Assembly: GCA_022565665.1 (NCBI GenBank)
Contig: JAIUMI010000005.1
Coordinates: 1-64,000 of the forward strand
Reading direction: 5' to 3'
Source of the DNA: Glycocaulis sp.
GTDB taxonomy: Bacteria; Pseudomonadota; Alphaproteobacteria; Caulobacterales; Maricaulaceae
DNA: 64,000 nt
Shown here: piece by piece, positions 47,790 through 55,690 of the stretch
Layout: each line of letters opens with the position of its first letter
Position numbering within the stretch: the stretch's first letter is position 1
Translations under genes and position numbers: made by a program
Notes under the pieces: generated by a model
The model's database searches: none
What the model saw: only the letters and a program-made list of their open reading frames with translations
What the model was told of the DNA's origin: nothing

Positions 47790-48714
47790 TCCGGCAATCA
47801 CCCCGCCCGCCGCAGAGACAATCGCCGCGCGCCGTTCCATGCTGATCGGGGTCGCCGCGCTGCTGGCTGGCGCGTGCATCATCGCCTTTGCCGCCATTCT
47901 GGTTAAGGCCTCCCCGGTCGGACCCCAGGCCACGGCCTTCTGGCGCCTGACGCTCGCCCTGCCCGCACTCGCGCTATGGCTGGCGCTTTACCGCCGGCAG
48001 GCGGGCGGTGCGCCGGGCAGTCCTGACATGCGCTTTATCGTGCTAGCGGGCCTGTTCTTTGCTGGCGATCTCGCCTTCTGGCATGCCGGCATACTCATCA
48101 CCACAGCGGCCAATGCGACCCTTCTGGCCAATCTCACCCCGATCATCGTGGCGCTGGCCGGCTGGATATTCTTCAAGGAAACGGTGACGCGCCGCTTCAT
48201 CGTGGTCTGCGCCGTGGTGATGACCGGAGCGGGCCTGCTCTCGGCGGGCAATCTGGCCATCGACCCCGACCGGCTGGGAGGCGACCTCCTCAGCGTTATC
48301 ACCGCCTTCTGGTATGCAGCCTATATCCTCGCCGCCCGCAAGGCGCGTGAACGGGCCTCTGCCCCGCGCGTCATGTTCCTCTCCACCCTGATTGCTGCAC
48401 CCATCGCGCTCATCATCACGCTGGCCTTCGGGGAAGACCTGCTGCCGGCCACGGCAGAAGGGTGGATACCGCTCATCCTCCTTGGCGTGGTGGTCCACGG
48501 GCTAGGACAGGGCGCGATCATGTTCGGCCTTGGACGCGTACCGGCACCGGTTGCAGCGCTGCTGATCCTCATCCAGCCGGTTGTCGCTGCAATCGCTGGC
48601 TGGGTGATCTTTGATGAAGCGCTGAGCACTATACAACTCGCCGGAGCCGGGATCATTCTGGCCGGGCTCTACGCTGCGCAGGCCCGCCCGGCGGTCAGGA
48701 CAAGGCCGCGCTAG
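47782..48714 (+). CDS. DMT-superfamily (EamA) transporter
   Basis: A 310-residue membrane protein with ten predicted helices in two EamA repeats (about 20-150 and 165-305); the typical ends AGWIFFKETVTRRF and AGWVIFDEALSTIQL follow each repeat's ninth segment. Exporter of metabolites or drugs; substrate unknown. Starts within gluQ. Its stop shares CTAG with the convergent TetR gene. Confidence 0.87.
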   Translation: MADPAITPPAAETIAARRSMLIGVAALLAGACIIAFAAILVKASPVGPQATAFWRLTLALPALALWLALYRRQAGGAPGSPDMRFIVLAGLFFAGDLAFWHAGILITTAANATLLANLTPIIVALAGWIFFKETVTRRFIVVCAVVMTGAGLLSAGNLAIDPDRLGGDLLSVITAFWYAAYILAARKARERASAPRVMFLSTLIAAPIALIITLAFGEDLLPATAEGWIPLILLGVVVHGLGQGAIMFGLGRVPAPVAALLILIQPVVAAIAGWVIFDEALSTIQLAGAGIILAGLYAAQARPAVRTRPR

Positions 48715-49337
48715 CGCGCCGCCAGACCCTCGATCGCCAGTTGCAGGCGCCGGTGCATCATCGCCGAGCTTGCCGCCATATCCAGACGCGCACCGCGCGC
48801 GCGCCTTGCCACGCCCAGATAGACATCCTCCAGCATGGCGGCCGCTTCGTGCGGATCGACATCAGCGCGCAGATCCCCGCTGGCGATTCCGGCGCTGAGC
48901 AGCCGCACCACGGCGCCCCAGGCTTCGCTCATCTGTCCTGCGGTTTCTTCATAGCTTGCGTCAGTCCACAGCCAGCTATGGGCTATTGCCGCGGCGAACA
49001 ATTCCTCATGGCGCACCTGGGCTTCCATGATCACCTGCACCAGCGCGCTCAACCGGTCCATGAGACCGCCGGACAGCGCTGATTCCAGACGGTCGACGGA
49101 GTCGCGGATGGCGGCGTATTCGTCGCGCAGGATCATGACGAGCAGCGCACCCTTGCTGGGCGCCACATTGAGCACCGTGCCGGCCGAAACCCCGGCTGCC
49201 GCGGCTATGGCCTTGATCGTTGCGCCATCATAGCCGGACTGGAGAAACACGGTGCGTGCCGCATCCAGCACCTGCTGATGGGTTGCTTCCTTGCGCTCGT
49301 CACGACGCGTGCGCCGTCTTGTCGTCTGATCACGCAT
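48711..49337 (-). CDS. TetR-family regulator
   Basis: A 208-residue regulator: an Arg-rich N-terminus (QTTRRRTRRDERKE), a helix-turn-helix around residues 28-60 (GATIKAIAAAAGVSAGTVLN) and a helical ligand domain. The NVAPSKGALL after the recognition helix is unlike the usual Y-x-H-F. Its ATG faces a 173-base intergenic region with a perfect TATAAT on its strand and a 12-bp palindrome. Targets could be itself, the HIG1-type gene or the DMT exporter behind it. Confidence 0.85.
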   Translation of the reverse strand: MRDQTTRRRTRRDERKEATHQQVLDAARTVFLQSGYDGATIKAIAAAAGVSAGTVLNVAPSKGALLVMILRDEYAAIRDSVDRLESALSGGLMDRLSALVQVIMEAQVRHEELFAAAIAHSWLWTDASYEETAGQMSEAWGAVVRLLSAGIASGDLRADVDPHEAAAMLEDVYLGVARRARGARLDMAASSAMMHRRLQLAIEGLAAR

Positions 49338-49356
49338 GCGAGGAACCGTTGTTCTG

Positions 49357-49387
49357 TTGACGGGCAGTCTGGCGCGGGGATTATAAC
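49357..49387. promoter_or_regulatory. Overlapping divergent promoters for the TetR and HIG1-type genes
   Basis: Plus strand: TTGACG (49357-49362), 18-base spacer, TTATAA (49381-49386), about 118 bases before the HIG1-type ATG. Minus strand: a perfect TATAAT at 49385-49380, reading toward the TetR ATG at 49337, with no clear -35. Both -10 elements share one AT island, a classic arrangement for joint control. Confidence 0.5.
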
Positions 49388-49411
49388 ATGCACATTGAAC
49401 TGATTCAGCCA

Positions 49412-49423
49412 ATATGCGCATAT
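49412..49423. promoter_or_regulatory. 12-bp perfect palindrome, candidate TetR operator
   Basis: ATATGCGCATAT is fully self-complementary and lies about 27 bases upstream of the TATAAT of the TetR gene. An imperfect copy of its half (ATGCACAT) occurs at 49388-49395. A TetR-type repressor could bind here and control itself and the divergent gene. Confidence 0.45.
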
Positions 49424-49510
49424 CAAAATTCTGTCGGCACGCGCGGCGTGCTGGCGCGGCAAACTGGCCCAACTACTGCGCCTCGATTGTGAAAACCGCC
49501 GTCAGGGTCT

Positions 49511-49729
49511 ATGTCACCGCTCATGATCGGACTTATCGATACCCTGCTTTACATCCTGATGGGCGTGGTCTTCCTGACCCTTGTGGCGGGGATCTATGCC
49601 CTGTTCCGGGGCGGGGATTTCGGCCGGTCCTGGTCCAACAAGCTGATGCGCGCGCGGGTGCTCTTCCAGTTCCTGGCGGTGCTGGTGATTGTCGCCGGTT
49701 TCTGGGCCAAGGGCGCATTCGGCAGCTAG
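49511..49729 (+). CDS. HIG1-domain twin-transmembrane protein
   Basis: A 72-residue inner-membrane protein with two TM helices (IDTLLYILMGVVFLTLVAGIY and VLFQFLAVLVIVAGFWA) joined by a basic loop (RGGDFGRSWSNKLMRARV). The loop Arg pattern matches HIG_1_N proteins, whose mitochondrial relatives support cytochrome oxidase and supercomplexes. Alphaproteobacteria carry such short versions. Its stop shares CTAG with the convergent serine hydrolase. Confidence 0.82.
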   Translation: MSPLMIGLIDTLLYILMGVVFLTLVAGIYALFRGGDFGRSWSNKLMRARVLFQFLAVLVIVAGFWAKGAFGS

Positions 49730-50796
49730 CCAGCCTCATCCATCACGGCATCCAGCGCGGCGCTGACCGGAGCGGTCACCCGGTCCAGCCGGCCATCATT
49801 GACGCCCGCAGCCGCTACGATGCCGCGGCGCACATCCACCCGCATCGTCATCAGCCACATCGTGTTGGAGCCTGAATGGGCGAGTGTGCCGTCCTCGCGC
49901 ACGCCCCAGCCGAGAGCATAATCGCCCACCGGCGTGTGCAGGCGCTCAAAGCTGTCCGCCGTCAGATAGCCGGTCTCCTCACCCGCCGCGCCGCGCCGGT
50001 GAAGATCGAGGAATGTAAGCAGGTCCGCCATCGTCATGTGCGCGCGGCCCGCCGGATTCATCGCAGGCGGGTTGTCCGCGCCCACACCCGGCTCCGCCAC
50101 AACGAGACGGAACATGCCCGGTCTGTGCCCGCGCGGCTGATCAGTTTCGCCTGCAACGCCCGGCGGGCCCCATCCGGCACTCTCCATGCCCAGCGGCTCG
50201 AACACCTCGCGCGCCATCAGTGTCTCATAGGGCATGGCCGTCACCTGTTCGAGCATCATGGCCGCGATAACATAGCCCGAATTGGAGTAGAGGAATTCAC
50301 CGGGAGCGCCGCCCGGCTCGCTCAGCACGGCGCGGGCATAGATGAGCCGGTCGGCCACCACATCGCGCCCGCTATCACTCCCCGCTAGACGCAAGGCTGT
50401 GACAACGCCGGCATTGGGCGTGATGCCGGATCGGTGGGTCAGCAGCGCAGCAAGATCGGCGCGGGCGAGATCGGGGTGTATGTCCAGCTCCAACCCCTCC
50501 AGCGCCTCGCCAATCGGGGTGTCCCAGCCGATATAGCCCTGCTCGACCAGGCGCGCGGCGAGCGTGGCCGTCATCGCCTTGGTATTGGAGCCCATATGCC
50601 AGAGATCGCCGGGCATGATGGGCGCGTCCTGTCCCTGGATACGGGTGCCGGCAGTGCCGATCCGCACCTCGCCGTCCCGCAGGATCGCCACCACCGCGCC
50701 CGGCGCTCCCGATGCGTCCAGCAGCGCTTCTGCTGCCCCATCGACGCCCGGAGATGCGAGCGCGAGTGTCAGTGCAGCCCATGATGTCGCCAGCAT
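49726..50796 (-). CDS. Serine hydrolase, class C beta-lactamase fold
   Basis: A 356-residue protein with a short N-terminal hydrophobic stretch (ATSWAALTLALASPG) that may be a signal peptide. The penicillin-binding fold motifs are SxxK as SNTK in MGSNTKAMTATLA (about residue 75), YxN as YSN in LYSNSGYVIAAMML, and HSG near the end in LAHSGSNTMW in place of KTG. It may act on peptidoglycan peptides, esters or amides; beta-lactam resistance cannot be claimed. GGGGG lies 5 bases before the ATG. Confidence 0.87.
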   Translation of the reverse strand: MLATSWAALTLALASPGVDGAAEALLDASGAPGAVVAILRDGEVRIGTAGTRIQGQDAPIMPGDLWHMGSNTKAMTATLAARLVEQGYIGWDTPIGEALEGLELDIHPDLARADLAALLTHRSGITPNAGVVTALRLAGSDSGRDVVADRLIYARAVLSEPGGAPGEFLYSNSGYVIAAMMLEQVTAMPYETLMAREVFEPLGMESAGWGPPGVAGETDQPRGHRPGMFRLVVAEPGVGADNPPAMNPAGRAHMTMADLLTFLDLHRRGAAGEETGYLTADSFERLHTPVGDYALGWGVREDGTLAHSGSNTMWLMTMRVDVRRGIVAAAGVNDGRLDRVTAPVSAALDAVMDEAG

Positions 50797-50891
50797 GTGC
50801 GCCCCCTTTATGTCTGCCCCTTGGAGCTTTGAAAAAAACCTACCACCATGGGCGGGCGGCAAGGTCACGTTACAATCAGGCAAGGAAAACC

Positions 50892-51464
50892 ATGGTCCGG
50901 CTGACGAAAATCTACACGCGCACCGGCGACAGGGGCACGACCCGGCTCGGCGATATGAGCGAGGCGGCAAAGCACGATCCGCGCGTGGAGGCCTATGGCA
51001 CGGTCGATGAAGCCAATGCGTCGATAGGTCTTGGCATAGCCGCGCTGGAGGACGGCGCGCTCAAAGACACGCTCCTGCGCATCCAGAATGAGCTTTTTGA
51101 TCTCGGCGCGGACTTATGCGTACCAGACCGGGGCAAGAAGCTCGACTGGGAGCCCTTACGCGTGACGCCGGAGCAGGCGACGCGGCTGGAAACCGATATC
51201 GATCAGTTCAACGCGAAGCTTTCCCCGCTCGACAGCTTCATCCTGCCCGGCGGGTCGGAAGCGGCAGCGCGCCTGCACCTTGCCCGCACCATCGTGCGCC
51301 GGGCCGAGCGGCGCGCCGTGGAGCTGAAAGACACTGGCGAGCCGGTCAGCGAAGCGGTGATCATCTATCTCAACCGGCTGTCTGACTTCCTGTTCGTGGC
51401 TGCGCGCATCGCCAATGAAGAAGGCCGGGGCGACGTGCTCTGGGTGCCCGGAAAGACGCGTTAG
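50892..51464 (+). CDS. Cob(I)alamin adenosyltransferase, PduO type
   Basis: Transfers adenosyl from ATP to cob(I)alamin, giving coenzyme B12. The 190-residue protein has the PduO-type ATP loop IYTRTGDRGTTRLGD, the EAYGTVDEANASIG segment, and the C-terminal RRAERRAVEL and YLNRLSDFLFVAAR, all active-site features of this family. AAGGA lies about 7 bases before the ATG. No B12 riboswitch is visible in the 95 bases upstream. No other cobalamin gene is in the window. Confidence 0.93.
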   Translation: MVRLTKIYTRTGDRGTTRLGDMSEAAKHDPRVEAYGTVDEANASIGLGIAALEDGALKDTLLRIQNELFDLGADLCVPDRGKKLDWEPLRVTPEQATRLETDIDQFNAKLSPLDSFILPGGSEAAARLHLARTIVRRAERRAVELKDTGEPVSEAVIIYLNRLSDFLFVAARIANEEGRGDVLWVPGKTR

Positions 51465-51606
51465 ACGCCACCGAATCTGCGTTCTTTCTCACATGGCAAC
51501 GCGGTTTTTCGGCCCCGGCACTGGAAACCGGGGGTAGTGGCTCCCTATGTCTTCGCGGTGCGGCGTGTGGCCGCAGTGAGAATGATCAAATGGAGAGACA
51601 GGCCCG

Positions 51607-52215
51607 ATGAAGACCGTTTTTGCTGCCGCCTCGCTTGCGGCTTTCCTGACCGCCCCGATGATGTCGGGCGCCGCCCTTGCCGAGCCGGTGGCTTACGAGT
51701 TTGACCGCACCCACACCGCGATCCGTGCGACCTGGGATCATCTGGGACTTTCGCGTCAGTCCATCTACTTCACCGATTATGAAGGCGTTCTCCTGCTCGA
51801 TCTGGAAGAGCCGGCCAACTCCACGGTTGATGTGACCTTCAATCTTGCCGGCGGTTTCTGGGTTGGTGCCAATCAGGGTGATTTCGAAGCCCATCTGGAG
51901 CATAGCGACCTCTTTCACGTCGAAGAGTTTCCGACCGCGCGTTTCGTTGCGACCGCGTTCGAGACCGAAGACGGTGAAACCGGCACCATGACCGGTGATC
52001 TCACCCTTCTGGGCCAGACCCATCCGGTCACGCTGGACGTGACGCTGAACCATGCAGGCGGGCATCCGTTCAATGCTGACCGCCAGGTCGCCGGCTTCTC
52101 GGCCAGCACTACGATTTTGCGCTCCCAATGGGGTATGGACTTTGCCGTGCCGGCAGTCTCCGACGAGATCGACATCTCCATCGAGACCGAGCTGAGTGTC
52201 GCCAGCGACGAGTAG
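51607..52215 (+). CDS. YceI-family periplasmic protein
   Basis: A 202-residue protein with a signal peptide (FAAASLAAFLTAPMMSGAALA), then a YceI lipocalin-like beta barrel: YEFDRTHTAIRATWDHLG, FNLAGGFWVG and FGDLTLLGQTHPVTLDV-like strands. Relatives bind polyisoprenoids such as quinone analogues in the periplasm and are induced by base stress in E. coli. A 6-bp hairpin (CCCCGG/CCGGGG, 51513-51533) lies upstream without T-tract. Stand-alone gene. Confidence 0.9.
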   Translation: MKTVFAAASLAAFLTAPMMSGAALAEPVAYEFDRTHTAIRATWDHLGLSRQSIYFTDYEGVLLLDLEEPANSTVDVTFNLAGGFWVGANQGDFEAHLEHSDLFHVEEFPTARFVATAFETEDGETGTMTGDLTLLGQTHPVTLDVTLNHAGGHPFNADRQVAGFSASTTILRSQWGMDFAVPAVSDEIDISIETELSVASDE

Positions 52216-52235
52216 GCTTGCGCCTTTCCCGGCTC

Positions 52236-52268
52236 ATCCCCCGGTCCGTCAGGCGGCCCGGGGGATTT
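52236..52268 (+). terminator. Probable terminator after the YceI gene
   Basis: ATCCCCCGG, 13-base loop region, CCGGGGGAT gives a 9-bp perfect stem 21 bases after the stop, ending in only TTTG. A weak T-run lowers confidence. The rest of the 297-base gap to etfB holds the TGTCCGGACA palindrome and a TTGACA. Confidence 0.55.
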
Positions 52269-52371
52269 GTGCCTGATTAGTGCCGCAACGCATTCCCGGC
52301 CTGCAAGGCCAACCGGCCGCCGGGCACTTTGCCCGCTGCGAAGCGCGGATGCGCGCAGCATCAATGAAAAA

Positions 52372-52402
52372 TGTCCGGACACGTTTTGCACCTGCGTTGA
52401 CA
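52372..52402 (+). promoter_or_regulatory. Palindrome and -35-like element upstream of etfBA
   Basis: TGTCCGGACA (52372-52381) is a perfect 10-bp palindrome flanked by AAA and TTT, followed by a consensus TTGACA at 52397-52402. No convincing -10 lies 16-18 bases further on. It lies about 110-140 bases before the etfB ATG. A regulator site for the etf operon is plausible. Confidence 0.35.
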
Positions 52403-52512
52403 TGGCACGTGGGCGGGGGCAGTTTCCGCGCCTATTTTGCCCTGCACCATGGCCGGACGCGACAATCTGTTCCGGTCATCCTTTCGCTGATTGAAGACAA
52501 CCGGAGCGGCTG

Positions 52513-53262
52513 ATGAAAATCCTCGTCCCCGTCAAGCGGGTGGTCGATTACAACGTGAAGGTCCGGGTCAAACCCGACCAGACCGGCGTCGACCTTGCCA
52601 ATGTGAAAATGTCCATGAACCCGTTCTGCGAGATCGCCGTCGAAGAGGCGATCCGCATGAAGGAAAAAGGGCTGGCTGAAGAGATCGTCGTGATCTCCAT
52701 TGGCCCGGCCGGCGCGCAGGAGACGATCCGCACCGCGCTTGCCATGGGCGCTGACCGCGGCATCCACGTGACCACGGACGCCGCCGTAGAGCCGCTGGCC
52801 GTCGCCAAGATTCTTGAAAAGGTGGTCGGCGAGGAAAAGCCGGACATCGTGCTGCTGGGCAAGCAGGCGATTGATGATGACACCAATGCGACCGGCCAGA
52901 TGCTGGCTGCACTGCTGGGCTGGCCGCAGGGCACCTTCGCCTCGAAGGTGGAGAAGGCCGATGGCAGCCTGAAGGTGACGCGCGAGGTTGATGGCGGCCT
53001 GCAGACGGTCGCAATCGCCCTGCCAGCCATCGTGACGACCGATCTGCGCCTCAACGAGCCGCGCTATGCCTCACTGCCGAACATCATGAAGGCCAAGCGC
53101 AAGCCGATCGACGCGAAAACACCGGAAGATTACGGCGTTGATCTCAGCCCCCGCCTTGAGGTGCTCAAAGTCGCCGAGCCGCCCAAGCGCCAGGGCGGGG
53201 TGAAGGTGGAATCGGTCTCCGAGCTGGTTTCCAAACTGAAGAACGAAGCGGGAGTGCTGTAG
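52513..53262 (+). CDS. etfB: Electron transfer flavoprotein beta subunit
   Basis: With EtfA it carries electrons from acyl-CoA and other dehydrogenases to ETF-quinone oxidoreductase and thus to the bc1 complex. The 249-residue protein starts [17 protein letters not shown], has the family motif [16 protein letters not shown], the AMP-site region [17 protein letters not shown] and the recognition-loop [26 protein letters not shown]. It lies 3 bases before etfA, a classic two-gene operon. Confidence 0.96.
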   Translation: MKILVPVKRVVDYNVKVRVKPDQTGVDLANVKMSMNPFCEIAVEEAIRMKEKGLAEEIVVISIGPAGAQETIRTALAMGADRGIHVTTDAAVEPLAVAKILEKVVGEEKPDIVLLGKQAIDDDTNATGQMLAALLGWPQGTFASKVEKADGSLKVTREVDGGLQTVAIALPAIVTTDLRLNEPRYASLPNIMKAKRKPIDAKTPEDYGVDLSPRLEVLKVAEPPKRQGGVKVESVSELVSKLKNEAGVL

Positions 53263-53265
53263 ATC

Positions 53266-54207
53266 ATGTCCGTCCTCGTTATTGCAGAACACGACAACAA
53301 GACCCTGAACGAAGCCACCCGCGCCGCCGTCACGGCCGCGAAGAAATTCGGCGGGGATATCCATATCCTGGTGGCCGGTCAGGATGCCCGCGCAGTCGCC
53401 GATGCAGCGGCCAAGCTGGACAATGTGTCCAAGGTCATGCTGGCAGAGTCCGAGCCACTGGGCCACAAAATGGCCGAAGCGCTGGAAAGCCTCGTCCTGT
53501 CGGTTGCCGGCAGCTATGACGCCATTCTGGCTCCGGCCTCCACCGTGGGGAAGAATTTCATGCCCCGCGTCGCGGCCAAGCTCGACGTCATGATCATCTC
53601 CGACATTACGGCGGTAGAGAGCGCGGACACTTTCGTGCGCCCGATCTATGCCGGCAACGCGATGATGACGGTGAAGTCGTCCGACAAGGTGAAGGTGATC
53701 ACCGTGCGTCCGACCACGTTTGAAAAGGCCGGCGATGGCGGCTCTGCGAATGTGGAGACCATCAGCGCGCCGGACGCGGTGGCGACCTCCAGCTTCGTCT
53801 CTGAAGAGCTGTCCAAGTCCGACCGCCCGGAGCTGGGCGCCGCCAAGATCGTCATTTCCGGCGGGCGCGGCATGGGCAATGGCGAGAACTTCTCCATGCT
53901 GGAAAAGATCGCCGACAAGCTCGGCGCCGCTGTCGGTGCCAGCCGCGCCGCTGTGGATGCGGGCTTCGTGCCGAACGACTACCAGGTCGGCCAGACCGGC
54001 AAGGTCGTCGCGCCGGAGCTCTACATCGCAGTCGGTATTTCCGGCGCCATCCAGCACCTGGCGGGCATGAAGGACTCCAAGGTGATCGTCGCGATCAACA
54101 AGGATGAAGAAGCCCCCATCTTCTCGGTGGCCGATTACGGCCTCGTCGCGGACCTGTTCAAGGCCGTGCCGGAACTGGAAGAAGAGCTGGGCAAGGCCGG
54201 TTACTAG
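53266..54207 (+). CDS. etfA: Electron transfer flavoprotein alpha subunit
   Basis: FAD-carrying partner of EtfB. The 313-residue protein has the N-terminal ETF domain (1-180) and the C-terminal FAD domain with [33 protein letters not shown], and the ETF alpha signature [21 protein letters not shown] with the motif ending [11 protein letters not shown] strong terminator follows 22 bases after the stop. Confidence 0.97.
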   Translation: MSVLVIAEHDNKTLNEATRAAVTAAKKFGGDIHILVAGQDARAVADAAAKLDNVSKVMLAESEPLGHKMAEALESLVLSVAGSYDAILAPASTVGKNFMPRVAAKLDVMIISDITAVESADTFVRPIYAGNAMMTVKSSDKVKVITVRPTTFEKAGDGGSANVETISAPDAVATSSFVSEELSKSDRPELGAAKIVISGGRGMGNGENFSMLEKIADKLGAAVGASRAAVDAGFVPNDYQVGQTGKVVAPELYIAVGISGAIQHLAGMKDSKVIVAINKDEEAPIFSVADYGLVADLFKAVPELEEELGKAGY

Positions 54208-54229
54208 GCCCCTCACGCCCCGCCGAAGT

Positions 54230-54265
54230 GAAGAAGCCCCGGAGCATCCGCTCCGGGGCTTCTTC
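54230..54265. terminator. Bidirectional terminator between etfA and the NTF2-like gene
   Basis: A 16-bp perfect stem (GAAGAAGCCCCGGAGC paired with GCTCCGGGGCTTCTTC) and a 4-base loop ATCC. The outer GAAGAA/TTCTTC arms give a U-rich side on either strand, so both converging transcripts can stop here. Confidence 0.88.
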
Positions 54266-54269
54266 TGTC

Positions 54270-54767
54270 CTACTCCACCCGCTCGAACGCACGGTCCACG
54301 GGCCAGTCCTCATCTGCCGCGCGCCAGGCGATGGAGGCGATTTTCCATGTGCCGCCATCATCCACAATCGTCAGGCTGTTCACGCCCACCGCAATCGTCT
54401 CGCCGGTATCGGCCCGGATCGCCTCGTAGGCCGAGAGAATGGTGGCCATCCCGCCATAGAGGAAGGTTTCGCGACGCGTCTCGGTCTCGGTAAAGCCGAT
54501 CTCGGCCAGCCGCTCGCCATTGCGCTCGATATAGTCCTCCAGCGTGAGCACCACGACGCGCTCACCACCATCAGGCGCGGTGACTACCACATTCATATGC
54601 GCACCGGGCAGGAACAGCTCGCGGAAACGGTCCCAGTCGCGCGCCTCGCCGACAGGACCTGAGATCACCTCATAGAGCGCTTCCAGCGCCTTGCCCGGCG
54701 TTTCCTGTGCCTGCGCAGCAGTTGCAAGCGCACACGAAGCCGCGAGCGTTGCCAGCAGATATCTCAT
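54270..54767 (-). CDS. Secreted NTF2-like (SnoaL-type) protein
   Basis: A 165-residue protein with a signal peptide (MRYLLATLAASCALATAAQA, cleavage near residue 20). The mature part has an NTF2-like pattern: a helix around ALEALYEVISG, FRELFLPGAHMNVVV, ERNGERLAEIGF, and final strands SLTIVDDGGTWKIASIAWRA. Periplasmic; ligand and role unknown. A strong GGGAGGG lies before the ATG at 54765-54767; the longer frame upstream has none. Confidence 0.8.
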   Translation of the reverse strand: MRYLLATLAASCALATAAQAQETPGKALEALYEVISGPVGEARDWDRFRELFLPGAHMNVVVTAPDGGERVVVLTLEDYIERNGERLAEIGFTETETRRETFLYGGMATILSAYEAIRADTGETIAVGVNSLTIVDDGGTWKIASIAWRAADEDWPVDRAFERVE

Positions 54768-54881
54768 TTCACCCTCCCCTGAATATGGCCGGGCATCACT
54801 GAACACCCGCTGCGGCAGCATCGGCAACTTACCGATTGGACAGGCGCGCTGAAAAATATCGGGGCAAACACCGCACGAGCC

Positions 54882-54911
54882 TTGGCAAGGTGTGGTCTTT
54901 CAACCGATTAT
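54882..54911 (+). promoter_or_regulatory. Promoter of the basic Lys-rich protein gene
   Basis: TTGGCA (54882-54887), an 18-base spacer and GATTAT (54906-54911) lie so that transcription would start near 54918, giving a 27-base leader with AAAGGAGA before the ATG at 54945. The -35 overlaps the small palindrome CCTTGGCAAGG. Confidence 0.45.
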
Positions 54912-54944
54912 CGCGGTCAACGCTTATGCAAAAGGAGACCCCTC

Positions 54945-55460
54945 ATGGCGATCAGCCGCAAGGACGAAGCCCGCCTTCTGGACAAGGACGAGGCCGCGCT
55001 GGTGGAAAATTCCCATCACCCGGAAATCGGCAGCTTGGATGACAAGGCGCTTGCCGACACCATCAAGCGCATCCGCGAGCGCCGGGACCGGGCGCGCGAG
55101 ATCGGCCAGCGCCAGCGCCGCGAGATGCGCGGCAAGGCCAAGCCGCAAGGAGCCAAACCCGCAGGCGACAATCTCGGCACCAAGCACAAGATGGCGGTGC
55201 TGGCCCAGGCGCTCAAACGCCTCAACTCCGAGCAGACCCGCCGGCGCGAGCTTTCCGCCCGGCAGGCGACGGCGTCCGGCATGCAGCGTGCCATGGAACT
55301 GAAAGCTGCCGCCAGCGCGCCCAAGCGCCCGTCCAGCAAGACCGCTGACAAGGGCATGAAGGCCAAACCCAGCAAGAAGAACGAGCAGATCACCGATCCG
55401 CGCGAAGTGGGCCGGGTGAGCCAGCAGATCAAGAAGGCGCAGGCCAAGCGGGACAGGTAG
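54945..55460 (+). CDS. Small basic coiled-coil protein of unknown function
   Basis: A 171-residue cytoplasmic protein, strongly basic and helical. Residues about 1-70 (LLDKDEAALVENSHHPEIGS, then DTIKRIRERRDRAREIGQRQ) form a charged helix, followed by GTKHKMAVLAQALKRLNSEQ as a second helix. The C-terminal half is Lys/Ala/Ser-rich (KRPSSKTADKGMKAKPSKKN). Nucleic-acid binding is plausible but unproven; I recognise no family with confidence. An excellent ribosome site (AAAGGAG) lies 9 bases before the ATG. Confidence 0.7.
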   Translation: MAISRKDEARLLDKDEAALVENSHHPEIGSLDDKALADTIKRIRERRDRAREIGQRQRREMRGKAKPQGAKPAGDNLGTKHKMAVLAQALKRLNSEQTRRRELSARQATASGMQRAMELKAAASAPKRPSSKTADKGMKAKPSKKNEQITDPREVGRVSQQIKKAQAKRDR

Positions 55461-55560
55461 GGGCTTTACCCGTCCGCCGTTTCCGCGCGGGTGGCCGGTC
55501 AGCCTGGCAGACTCTGTCAGGCCTCGGCTGGCTGCCCGGCGCGCAGCGCCGCAAGCGCGA

Positions 55561-55578
55561 TCCCCGATCAAGCCGGGA
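55561..55578. repeat. Degenerate copy of a dispersed alphaproteobacterial palindrome
   Basis: TCCCCGATCAAGCCGGGA resembles the CCCGGATCAAGTCCGGG element scattered between genes in many alphaproteobacterial genomes. Arms pair imperfectly (one mismatch). It sits in the 230-base gap downstream of the basic-protein gene, which has no gene; only one copy is seen in this window. Confidence 0.35.
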
Positions 55579-55651
55579 ACAGGCCTTGCGCCCGCAGCTT
55601 TAGCGAGGAGCGAAGCCCGGAGGGGCTGAGCATAAGGAAAAAGGGGCTGGG

Positions 55652-55669
55652 CACCGGCTTGCGCCGGTG
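55652..55669 (-). terminator. Hairpin after the TlpA-like gene, possible terminator
   Basis: CACCGGC-TTGC-GCCGGTG is a 7-bp perfect stem 22 bases past the stop of the minus-strand thioredoxin gene; on that strand CCCAGCCCCTTTTT follows, so the T-run is offset by about 9 bases. Likely weak. Confidence 0.4.
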
Positions 55670-55690
55670 AAACGCCAGTAATTTTGCGTT

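Noticed and set aside
50797..50891. B12 riboswitch before the cobalamin adenosyltransferase
   Set aside because: Only 95 bases are available and no B12-box-like sequence or suitable structure is seen.
52280..52513. 77-codon frame ending at the etfB start
   Set aside because: Crosses the terminator-palindrome-promoter region and lacks a ribosome site and composition of a real protein.
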